Assembly (NCBI RefSeq): GCF_014530035.1
Contig: NZ_JACVMX010000002.1
Span: 124,001-188,000, forward strand
Length of the DNA stretch: 64,000 nt
Reading direction: 5' to 3'
Source of the DNA: Leucobacter sp. cx-328
GTDB lineage: Bacteria > Actinomycetota > Actinomycetes > Actinomycetales > Microbacteriaceae
Position 1 is the stretch's first letter. Every line of letters starts with the position of its first letter. Shown here piece after piece: positions 42,591-49,918 of this stretch. The position numbers were made by a program, and so were the translations under genes. Under the pieces are notes generated by a model, which searched no databases, had not been told where the DNA came from, and saw nothing but the letters and a program-made list of their open reading frames with translations.

Positions 42591-43576
42591 GCGCAACGCT
42601 GACTGAGCGCCCCATCGAAGCGATGGCGCCGCTCTCGACCGAGGATGACGTCGAAGCCGTCCCACTCCGCCGGCCCTGGCGCTGGATCAGTGCCCTCGTC
42701 GTCATCGCTCTGGTCGCCTGGTTCGTTTACGTCGTGGCGACCAACCCCAACCTCGACTTTGCAACGGTTGGCGAGTTCCTGTTCGATCCGCGCATCCTCC
42801 AGGGTGTTGGGCTCACCATCTTCATCACGGTCGTATCGATGATCGTGTCGACCCTGCTTGCGATTGTCATCGCAGCGATGCGACTCTCGTCGAACCCCGT
42901 GCTCACCTCGGTCGCGTGGTTCTACGTGTGGGCATTCCGTGGCACTCCGGTCCTCGTGCAGATCGTGCTCTGGGGTTACCTTGGGCTGCTGTTCGACCAG
43001 ATCCGTTTGGGAGTCCCGCTCACCGACATCGTGTTCTGGTCGATCGACACCAACACCCTTGTCACGCCCCTCATCGCAGGTCTGCTCGCCCTCACCCTGA
43101 ACCAGGCCGCCTACTCCTCGGAGATTGTGCGAGCCGGCATGATGTCGGTCGATGAAGGTCAGCGTGAATCCGCGTACTCGCTGGGTATGTCCCCGCTGTA
43201 TACGTTCCGCCGAGTGCTGCTGCCACAGGCGATGCGCGTCATCATCCCGCCCATGGGCAACGAGCTCATCTCGATGCTCAAGAGCACCTCGCTGCTCTCG
43301 GTAATCGCCGTGCTCGAGCTCTACACTCAGGCGTCGATCATCTCGTCGTCGAACCTCAAGCAGGTCGAACTGCTCATCGTTGTGAGTGTTTGGTACCTCT
43401 TCATGACGAGCCTGCTCTCGATCCCGCAGTACTACCTCGAGCGACACTTCGGCCGTGGCTCGAGCCGTAACCTGCCGCCTACCCCGCTCCAGCGAATCAA
43501 GGCAGCACTCAACGCACGCAAGCCGGGCCCAGAGCCCGCACCCCCAACCCAGGTAACGGAGGTGGTCGGAGTATGA
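42587..43576 (+). CDS. Amino-acid ABC transporter permease
   Basis: 329 residues. A cytoplasmic N-terminus of about 30 residues, then helices beginning at WISALVVIALVAWFVYVV. The EAA-type loop reads SVDEGQRESAYSLGMSPLYTFRRVLLPQA, where the ATPase docks. It ends in a Pro-rich basic tail. The HisM/GlnP-type family forms the membrane channel for polar amino acids. The four-base overlap with the gene before and with the ATPase after shows tight translational coupling. A single permease gene implies a homodimer. Confidence 0.92.
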   Translation: MSATLTERPIEAMAPLSTEDDVEAVPLRRPWRWISALVVIALVAWFVYVVATNPNLDFATVGEFLFDPRILQGVGLTIFITVVSMIVSTLLAIVIAAMRLSSNPVLTSVAWFYVWAFRGTPVLVQIVLWGYLGLLFDQIRLGVPLTDIVFWSIDTNTLVTPLIAGLLALTLNQAAYSSEIVRAGMMSVDEGQRESAYSLGMSPLYTFRRVLLPQAMRVIIPPMGNELISMLKSTSLLSVIAVLELYTQASIISSSNLKQVELLIVVSVWYLFMTSLLSIPQYYLERHFGRGSSRNLPPTPLQRIKAALNARKPGPEPAPPTQVTEVVGV

Positions 43577-44421
43577 CCAGCCAGGAGACCCTCGTGGCGG
43601 ATCCGCGCCCCACTGCCACCCACGCCGCAGGTGCCGGTGCCGGAGCTGGCGCGCAGGCAGCCGATCCGCTCGTGCAGATTCGTCGCGTTCGCAAGAGCTA
43701 CGGTGCCCACCAGGTACTGCGTGATGTCTCGCTCGCCGTTCCGGCCGGCACCGTGACCGTGCTGCTTGGCCCGTCGGGCTCGGGAAAGTCGACGCTGCTG
43801 CGCTGCATTAACCACCTCGAAACCATCGACGGCGGGCGCATCATCGTCGATGACGACCTCATCGGATACCGTCGCGCTGGCGAACGCAACCACGAAATGA
43901 CCCCGCGCCAGATCGCGAAGCAGCGTCGCCACATCGGCATGGTGTTCCAGAAGTTCAATCTGTTCCCGCACATGACCGCGCTGGAGAACGTCATGGAGGC
44001 GCCCGTCGGCGTCGCTGGAAAGAGCCGTGCGGAATCGAAAGCTCGCGCGCTCGAACTGCTCGATCGTGTTGGCCTCGCGGACTTCGCGAAGCACTATCCC
44101 GCACAACTTTCGGGTGGCCAGCAGCAGCGCGTGGCGATCGCCCGTGCGCTCGCGATGGAGCCCAAGCTCATGCTGTTTGATGAGCCGACCTCGGCGCTCG
44201 ACCCAGAGCTCGTCGGTGACGTGCTCGATGTCATGCGAGAGCTTGCACGGGACGGCATGACGATGATCGTCGTCACGCACGAGATCGGGTTCGCGCGCAA
44301 TGTGGCGGATCAGGTCGTCTTCATGGACGGTGGCGTTGTCGTTGAAGCTGGCCCGCCGGAGGAAGTGCTTGGGAACCCGCAGCGCCAGCGCACTCGGAAC
44401 TTCTTGGAGAGTGTGAAGTAG
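43573..44421 (+). CDS. Amino-acid ABC transporter ATP-binding protein
   Basis: 282 residues. An Ala/Gly-rich leader (about 1-35) precedes a GlnQ/HisP-type ATPase. Walker A is GPSGSGKST, the Q-loop is in [13 protein letters not shown], the signature LSGGQQQR, Walker [14 protein letters not shown] and the H-loop VTHE. It powers import through the permease before it, with which it overlaps by four bases. The operon ends at a family 2 palindrome at 44461. Confidence 0.94.
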   Translation: MTSQETLVADPRPTATHAAGAGAGAGAQAADPLVQIRRVRKSYGAHQVLRDVSLAVPAGTVTVLLGPSGSGKSTLLRCINHLETIDGGRIIVDDDLIGYRRAGERNHEMTPRQIAKQRRHIGMVFQKFNLFPHMTALENVMEAPVGVAGKSRAESKARALELLDRVGLADFAKHYPAQLSGGQQQRVAIARALAMEPKLMLFDEPTSALDPELVGDVLDVMRELARDGMTMIVVTHEIGFARNVADQVVFMDGGVVVEAGPPEEVLGNPQRQRTRNFLESVK

Positions 44422-44460
44422 GGGCTCGCGCCACCACCCGGTTTGTGGTTTGAGTCTCTC

Positions 44461-44536
44461 CGTCCATATGTAATCGGCCTTCAATATGCAGAAATCACTC
44501 GTATTTCGCATATTGAAGGCCGATCGCATATCTACG
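44461..44536. repeat. Family 2 palindromic repeat, copy D
   Basis: CGTCCATATGTAATCGGCCT then TCAATATGC; on the right, GCATATTGAAGGCCGATCGC then ATATCTACG. The GGCCTTCAA/TTGAAGGCC change occurs on both arms, a compensatory pair relative to copy C. Confidence 0.87.
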
Positions 44537-44598
44537 ACAAATTTGTGACCGCGTGGGGTGAGCCTTCGTGCGGCCGGTTCTGAGTGCGGCGACGGCTC

Positions 44599-44709
44599 AG
44601 GGCAAGGGCGAGCAGTGCTCGCCCGCGGCAGCGGGAAGGGTTACCCCTGGCTGGCGGCGGGTCTTCTCGAAGGTGCTGCCGCGGTTGGGCTTGCGCCCAA
44701 CCTTGCCTG
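44599..44709. repeat. Family 3 double-hairpin repeat, copy C
   Basis: Outer arms AGGGCAAGG and CCTTGCCT, inner arms CCGCGGCAG and CTGCCGCGG, side hairpins GGGCGAGC-AGT-GCTCGCCC and TTGGGC-TTGC-GCCCAA. The most symmetric of the three copies. Confidence 0.82.
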
Positions 44710-44805
44710 GGAATGGTTGCCTCATGGCCGTGGCTTGGCTGTTGCTTGGTTGGGGTGGGCTTGGTGCCAGGGTTGAACGCCGAGTCTGGGCTTGATCCTC
44801 GTCAG

Positions 44806-44863
44806 GAAATCTGCCGTCGTTAAGAGGTTTTCGGTGAATTTCGTCTGAACGACGGCAGGTTTC
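44806..44863. repeat. Stem-loop related to family 1
   Basis: GAAATCTGCCGTCGTT (44806-44821) pairs with AACGACGGCAGGTTTC (44848-44863), one mismatch. The loop (GTTTTCGGTGAATTTCGTCT) resembles the centre of family 1 copy C, with different outer arms. Confidence 0.6.
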
Positions 44864-44912
44864 TAGGTGGAGGCTAGCGTGTGCCCGCGTGGGCTTTTGC
44901 TCCGTATGTAAA

Positions 44913-44985
44913 AGGGTCTTCGGTCTGAGGGAAAACGCCGAAAGTGTCTGACGGACGCTCGATTTCTGCTCGTGGGTGCAAGGTC
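44913..44985. repeat. Family 1 palindromic repeat, degenerate copy E
   Basis: Contains GGGTCTTCGGTCTGAGG on the left and GTCTGACGGACGCTCGATTT on the right. The core is recognisable but base pairing is poor. Confidence 0.45.
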
Positions 44986-45295
44986 GAGGGACGGCGCCGG
45001 GCTTCAGTGAGCGCAAAGGCTTGGCAGGGCATGCGGAAGGTCTCAGGCTTAGTGTCAGTGCAACTATTTGTAATGCTAGAAATAAGCTGCGCGAATAGGT
45101 GCTATTGTCTTTCTTGTTAGTCCGGCAGTTTGCGTCACACCAGTGCGCGCACTGCACGCGGGCAGCGCGATCGGCTCCGGGGGAGCCAGTCGGGAACACG
45201 CGGCGTACGGTCACTCCGGACTTCACGCAGGCACGTTCAAGCTCGGGCACCGCCCGGGTTTTGCGTGAGCGCAGAGCCGGAACTGAGAGGAAAAC

Positions 45296-46717
45296 ATGTC
45301 TGCAGATACAGCAGCAGTGAAGAAGCGGAAGCTGCCCAAGTGGGTCACTTCCTTTGGTTGGCAGATTCTGGCGGCACTCGTCGTGGGTCTCGCGCTCGGC
45401 GGCCTGGCTCGCTCGCTCGGGCCCGACGTTGAGGGCAACCCTAACGGCCTCCAGGCAACCCTGTCGGTCATTGGCAGCAGCTACGTGTCGCTGCTGAAGG
45501 CAGCGGTTGTTCCGCTCATCTTCACCGCGATCGTGTCGAGCATCGTCGGCCTTCGCAAGGTGAAGAACGCGGCACGTCTCGCAGGCCAGACCCTGCTCTG
45601 GTTCGCCATCACCGCGCTCATCTCGGTGACCGTCGGTATCGTTCTCAGCGTCATCCTGAAGCCCGGTGCTTCGGCTTCGCAGAGTCTCGAGACCGGCGAC
45701 CCCTACGCGGTCGGCACCTGGTGGAACTTCCTGATCGGCCTCGTGCCCTCGAACTTCCTCGGCCTTTCGGTCAACGCTTCGTTCGATGCTGAAGCAGGCG
45801 CGGTCGCCGCAAGCCCCGGCTTCAACGTGCTCCAGATCATCGTGATCTCTGTTGCTGTTGGTATTGCCGCACTGAAGATTGGCGCACAGGCTGAGCCCTT
45901 CATCCGCTTCACTGAGTCTGCGCTTGCGATCATCCAGAAGGTGCTCTGGTGGATCATTCGTATCGCTCCCATCGGTACCCTCGGCCTCATCGGTAACGCG
46001 GTTGCACAGTACGGCTGGGACAAGATGGGCTCGCTCACTTCGTTCGTTGCAGTCCTGTACTTGGGGCTTCTCATCGTGATGTTTGTGGTCTACCCGGCAA
46101 TCGTCAAGGCCAACGGCCTCTCGATCAAGCAGTACTTCTCGGGCGTCTGGCCCGCAGTTCAGCTCGGCTTTGTCAGCCGCTCGTCGATCGGCACCCTGCC
46201 CCTGACCCAGCGTGTGACCGAGCGCAACCTCGGTGTACCCCGCGGTTACGCATCGTTCGCCGTGCCCCTCGGTGCGACCACCAAGATGGACGGTTGCGCA
46301 GCGGTCTACCCCGCCGTGGCCGCGATCTTCATCGCTCAGTTCTTCGGTATTGAGCTCACCATCGTGCAGTACCTGCTCATCGTGCTCGTCTCGGTTGTCG
46401 GCTCGGCTGCAACCGCAGGCACCACCGGTGCGACCGTCATGCTCACGCTGACCCTGTCGACGCTCGGTCTGCCCCTTGAGGGCGTTGGCCTGCTGCTCGC
46501 AGTTGATCCGATCATCGACATGGGCCGCACCGCGCTCAACGTCGCAGGTCAGGCGCTCGTCCCGGCTGTCGTCGCAAAGCGCGAGGGCATCATCGACATG
46601 GACCTCTACAACGCGCCCCGCAAGGGCCTCGCGTTCGACAACAACGATGTCGACGCTGAGGCGGCAGCAGATGCTGACGCAGACAGCGCAATCGAGTCAG
46701 AAGCGCCCACGAAGTAG
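45296..46717 (+). CDS. DAACS-family dicarboxylate/amino acid:cation symporter
   Basis: 473 residues. Eight membrane helices plus two hairpin loops as in GltPh/DctA. The first hairpin has the serine-rich SRSSIGTLP (family SSS/SSxATLP), helix 7 KMDGCAAVY stands for NMDGT, and the second hairpin is followed by VDPIIDMGRTALNV for substrate binding. It carries acidic amino acids or C4-dicarboxylates in with Na+ or H+. An acidic, Asp/Ala-rich C-terminus (AEAAADADADSAIE) extends past the core. The GAGAGG ribosome site is good. A long leader precedes it and a terminator follows. Confidence 0.92.
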   Translation: MSADTAAVKKRKLPKWVTSFGWQILAALVVGLALGGLARSLGPDVEGNPNGLQATLSVIGSSYVSLLKAAVVPLIFTAIVSSIVGLRKVKNAARLAGQTLLWFAITALISVTVGIVLSVILKPGASASQSLETGDPYAVGTWWNFLIGLVPSNFLGLSVNASFDAEAGAVAASPGFNVLQIIVISVAVGIAALKIGAQAEPFIRFTESALAIIQKVLWWIIRIAPIGTLGLIGNAVAQYGWDKMGSLTSFVAVLYLGLLIVMFVVYPAIVKANGLSIKQYFSGVWPAVQLGFVSRSSIGTLPLTQRVTERNLGVPRGYASFAVPLGATTKMDGCAAVYPAVAAIFIAQFFGIELTIVQYLLIVLVSVVGSAATAGTTGATVMLTLTLSTLGLPLEGVGLLLAVDPIIDMGRTALNVAGQALVPAVVAKREGIIDMDLYNAPRKGLAFDNNDVDAEAAADADADSAIESEAPTK

Positions 46718-46755
46718 TCGCGATCCGCGCCCCGTTCCCGGCGCCTCGCGCGTAA

Positions 46756-46797
46756 CCGATGGCCAGGTCTTCAGTGACCTGGCCATCGGTCATTTTG
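46756..46797 (+). terminator. Terminator of the DAACS symporter gene
   Basis: CCGATGGCCAGGTC (46756-46769) pairs perfectly with GACCTGGCCATCGG (46776-46789), followed by TCATTTT. Confidence 0.92.
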
Positions 46798-46840
46798 CGC
46801 CCCGATGTTCTACGGCAAAACGCAACGTAGAATTGACGGT

Positions 46841-47395
46841 ATGACCACCGCACGCGATCAGCTCATTGAACTTATTACGACCGAGGCCGTATTCCACGGT
46901 GACTTCACGCTCACCAGCGGCAAGAAGGCGACGTACTACATCGACCTCCGCAAGCTGAGCCTTGATCACCGCGCGGCTCCGCTCATTGGCCAGGTCATGC
47001 TTGACCTCATCGACGACGTCGATGGCGTTGTCGCAGTTGGCGGCCTCACCATGGGCGCTGACCCCATCGCTTCGGCGATCATGCACCAAGGCGTCGCACG
47101 CGGCAAGGTGTACGACTCGTTCGTCGTCCGCAAGGAGCCCAAGGACCACGGCCGCGGCCGCCAGGTGGAGGGTCCCGATCTTGATGGCAAGCGCGTCATC
47201 GTTGTTGAAGACACTTCGACGACCGGCGGATCGCCCCTCAAAGCCATCGAGGCACTCGAGAAGGTTGGCGCAATCGTCGCCGGCGTTGCAGTAGTGGTTG
47301 ACCGTCAGGCGCCCGCAAAGGCACGCATCGAAGAGGCAGGCTACGAGTACCGTTACGCAATCGGCCTCGACGACCTCGGTCTCGACCCGCAGTAA
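46841..47395 (+). CDS. pyrE: Orotate phosphoribosyltransferase
   Basis: 184 residues from the ATG at 46841. FHGDFTLTSGKKATYYIDLR and the PRPP loop VIVVEDTSTTGGSPLKAI identify PyrE. It adds phosphoribosyl to orotate to make OMP in pyrimidine synthesis. VRKEPKDHGRGRQVEG is the flexible catalytic loop. It stands alone, with a terminator on each side, and is convergent to the surface protein gene. A few in-frame codons further upstream (to 46805) lack a ribosome site. Confidence 0.95.
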   Translation: MTTARDQLIELITTEAVFHGDFTLTSGKKATYYIDLRKLSLDHRAAPLIGQVMLDLIDDVDGVVAVGGLTMGADPIASAIMHQGVARGKVYDSFVVRKEPKDHGRGRQVEGPDLDGKRVIVVEDTSTTGGSPLKAIEALEKVGAIVAGVAVVVDRQAPAKARIEEAGYEYRYAIGLDDLGLDPQ

Positions 47396-47437
47396 TACTT
47401 CCGGCTCGGCTTCGCGATTCGACGCCCGCCCGGTAAC

Positions 47438-47476
47438 GCAGAAGGGGAGCAACTCACTGAGCTGCTCCCCTTCTGC
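47438..47476. terminator. Two-way terminator between pyrE and the surface protein
   Basis: GCAGAAGGGGAGCA (47438-47451) pairs perfectly with TGCTCCCCTTCTGC (47463-47476); an inner CTCA/TGAG pair is also possible. It serves both convergent genes. Confidence 0.88.
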
Positions 47477-47505
47477 GTGTGTGGCCGGTGCGGCCGCCGC
47501 GATTA

Positions 47506-49647
47506 CTACTCGGCGCGTGCCCGGCGGGCGTTCGCGCGTACGAGGAGGAGCGCGCCTGCTGCGAGGGCGAATGCGCCGAGGAAGCCGAGGCTGTTCGATG
47601 CGTTGCTGCCGGTGTGTGCGAGGGCGGATCCGCCGGCCTTCGTGCCGTTCGCGGTGCCGCCGCTGTTCGAACCGTCGTCGGTGGCAGGTGTCTCTCCGTC
47701 AGGATCCTCGCCATCGCCAGGCGTGGTCTCGGGGACTGCGCGCACGTCGAGCGACAGTGTTAGCGGATCACCCGACACCTGAGCCCCATTCGGATCGAGT
47801 CCGATCATCGCAGCGGTGTGGGCAATGGACGAGAGCGCCAAGTCTGCAGCTGTGGCCGCATAGGTGGATTCCCACGACGCTGATTCACCCGGTGCGAGCG
47901 TGACCGGCTGGCCGACGAACGCGGAGGGCGTACCCGCGCCTGAGAACGCCTGGGTCTCGGGGAACACATCCGTGAGCGTGACATTTCCCGTGTTCTCAAC
48001 GGTGGCCGTGTAAACAATCTGCTGTCCAGCCTGGGTCACCACGTCGGTATCAGCGGTGAGCTGCGTGTCAAGGCTCGGCGTCTGGACAGACGCGAGAGTA
48101 ACGGAGCTCACGTTCCCCGCGGGCAGCCTCCAGTTGCTCGGGGGCGTGCCGGTGGAGGTTGCCGAGAGCGACACAGTTTGGGCGTCAATGTCGGCCTGAG
48201 ACGCGGTGTATTCAACGTTGAATGTCTGTGACGTGCCAGGGGCGAGAAGCGCAGGGGAACCAGAAATAACGTTGAACGTGCCGGTGCCGGTCGACGTGAG
48301 GTCGGCGAGCTGCGCGTCAGGGATGGTGACGTTGCCTTCGTTGGTGATGGTGAACGCCAGCTTCACGGTTTCGCCAGCTTGGGTGAGCTTGGATCGATCC
48401 GCCGATACACCTACCGTGAGCTTCGGTGTGGGCGTACTCGGCACGGTGATCGGCTCGATAGCGATCTTCTGGGCGCCGATCGCCGCGCTTGGAGCGTACG
48501 TGAGGTAGCCGCGCTTAATGTCTTCCGGAGTGAGTGTGTAGTGTGCCGTGGTTGAGCCGGAACCTCCTGGAAGAAGGTCATAGAACTGCGTGATGGCGGG
48601 ACCTGTAAATGCTCCGTCACCTGAGAAAGCATCGGGGCCTCCGGTGAGGTCGAGACCCTGATAGGTCGTGTTGCCGGTGTGCGTGACAGTGAACCTGAAG
48701 GTAATGTCGGCGCCGACTCGGAACATATCTGGAGTGATCGGATCTGTCGTGAGGGTGACGGTTGCAGCCCGGAATTTGAGCACAGGCAGCGCGCTTTGCT
48801 TGCCACTCGGCGTAGGGATAGCTCCTGCGCTGGTGTTTGCCCGCAGCGTCAGAACGCAGTCATTCGGTGTGAAATCAATCTGATCCTGGGTGATGGTGTG
48901 GGCGAGGTTGAATGTCTTTGTTGCTCCCGGAGGGATGGGGAGGTTCTCGGTCGCGAACGGACCGACCGCATCTGGGAACGTGCACCTTCCGGTGCTGAAC
49001 TGGTAGTCCAAGCCGGTGATTGTGAGGTTGCCGGTGTTCGTGACCGTAAACACGTGATTTGCCTTGTCGCCCGGGAACGGCATGGTCGACTCGGTATACG
49101 TACGGTCAAAGGCGACGCTGTAGTCGAACTTGGCGTCGGCCACGGTTTTGAGCGTCACTGGAGTTGATCTCGCGGAGATGGGTCGGCTTGTGCCGCTTTG
49201 CGTGGAGTACCCCGTAGCGATAGTAGAGAGTTCGACGCTGAGCGCGTCGATTGCCGGCTGGGTGACGTGATACGTCGCAATGATCGATACCGATTCGCCC
49301 GGCTCGAGTTCATTCCTCTCGGGCGGGTAATACGAAAAGGTGCCAAAGGTGGTCGAATCGAATAACGACATTTCCACGTTTGTGACCTTTGTGTCGGTGG
49401 CATTCTTCACGGTCGAGACGTAAGTGATAGCCCGGCCGGCGGCGGTCATGTTGAGCGTGCTCGTCGAGGTGGTGATCTCGAGTCCTGGAGCAGCGGCTGC
49501 TGCGCCGGGAGCGCTTGCCGGAGCTGCAACACCAACGAGCGAGAGCATGAGACCAAGCGCAAGTGCGAGAAGACCTGGGCGCCTGCGCATCGTGCGCTGT
49601 GGCGAGACTTCGGTATCGCGCGCCGAGCGCTGTGAATGACCCGTCAT
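47506..49647 (-). CDS. LAHTG-anchored surface protein with repeated Ig-like domains
   Basis: 713 residues. The signal peptide (RRRPGLLALALGLMLSLVG, cleavage after APASA) starts export. The body has about five copies of an ~110-residue Ig-like module, each with a variant of VxNTGNxT (NATDTKVT, NTGNLTITG, HTGNTTYQG, NEGNVTIPD, NTGNVTLTD), as in DUF11/DUF7507-type repeats. The C-terminus has the sortase motif LAHTG, a hydrophobic helix and a basic tail (RRARAE). LAXTG is the form used by class E sortases in high-GC Gram-positives. It is therefore a wall-anchored stalk protein; a binding role is not shown. No sortase gene is in the window. Confidence 0.85.
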   Translation of the reverse strand: MTGHSQRSARDTEVSPQRTMRRRPGLLALALGLMLSLVGVAAPASAPGAAAAAPGLEITTSTSTLNMTAAGRAITYVSTVKNATDTKVTNVEMSLFDSTTFGTFSYYPPERNELEPGESVSIIATYHVTQPAIDALSVELSTIATGYSTQSGTSRPISARSTPVTLKTVADAKFDYSVAFDRTYTESTMPFPGDKANHVFTVTNTGNLTITGLDYQFSTGRCTFPDAVGPFATENLPIPPGATKTFNLAHTITQDQIDFTPNDCVLTLRANTSAGAIPTPSGKQSALPVLKFRAATVTLTTDPITPDMFRVGADITFRFTVTHTGNTTYQGLDLTGGPDAFSGDGAFTGPAITQFYDLLPGGSGSTTAHYTLTPEDIKRGYLTYAPSAAIGAQKIAIEPITVPSTPTPKLTVGVSADRSKLTQAGETVKLAFTITNEGNVTIPDAQLADLTSTGTGTFNVISGSPALLAPGTSQTFNVEYTASQADIDAQTVSLSATSTGTPPSNWRLPAGNVSSVTLASVQTPSLDTQLTADTDVVTQAGQQIVYTATVENTGNVTLTDVFPETQAFSGAGTPSAFVGQPVTLAPGESASWESTYAATAADLALSSIAHTAAMIGLDPNGAQVSGDPLTLSLDVRAVPETTPGDGEDPDGETPATDDGSNSGGTANGTKAGGSALAHTGSNASNSLGFLGAFALAAGALLLVRANARRARAE

Positions 49648-49796
49648 TGGTGTTCTTCCGTTCTATCTCGCGACTGCGACGTCGTGAAACATGCCTGAGT
49701 GATGCGACATATAGTCGCGGGAGAGGCAAAGAGCTCTCCGTGAGAAAACTAAGTCTAATGAGTGCCTAACAAAAGCCGAAGGCAGGCAAACGCAAA

Positions 49797-49848
49797 CTGC
49801 TCCCCGAGTGTTGGGATGCGAGCAGCACATCCAACGCTCGGGGAGCAG
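49797..49848 (-). terminator. Terminator of the POT transporter gene
   Basis: CTGCTCCCCGAG (49797-49808) pairs with CTCGGGGAGCAG (49837-49848), extended by GTTGG/CCAAC. It lies 70 bases after the POT stop. Minus-strand T-rich sequence (TTTGCGTTTG) follows. Confidence 0.85.
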
Positions 49849-49918
49849 CGGTGCGGGTGTTCACGTGCCAGGGCGGCGTGCCTAGGCGGCGCACCCGGTC
49901 AGTGAACCGGTGAAGTCG

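Larger units (their letters stand above)
44422..45295. other. 874-base gene-free region rich in palindromic repeats
   Basis: The longest non-coding stretch in the window. It contains a family 2 repeat (44461-44536), a family 3 repeat (44599-44709), a separate 16-bp stem (44806-44863) and a degenerate family 1 element (44913-44985). The remaining ~230 bases form the leader of the DAACS symporter, with a GGCTCC-GGG-GGAGCC hairpin near 45173-45188. Open frames across it overlap repeats and look non-coding. Confidence 0.7.

Noticed and set aside
33898-44536. The family 2 repeats as a CRISPR array
   Set aside because: Copies are kilobases apart, lie between unrelated genes, are palindromic over their whole length and have no spacers or cas genes.
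44558-45250. Small open frames in the 874-base gap
   Set aside because: All cross palindromic repeats on one or both strands and have no recognisable product.
45060-45295. A riboswitch in the symporter leader
   Set aside because: Only small local hairpins are seen; no conserved core of a known riboswitch class could be recognised.
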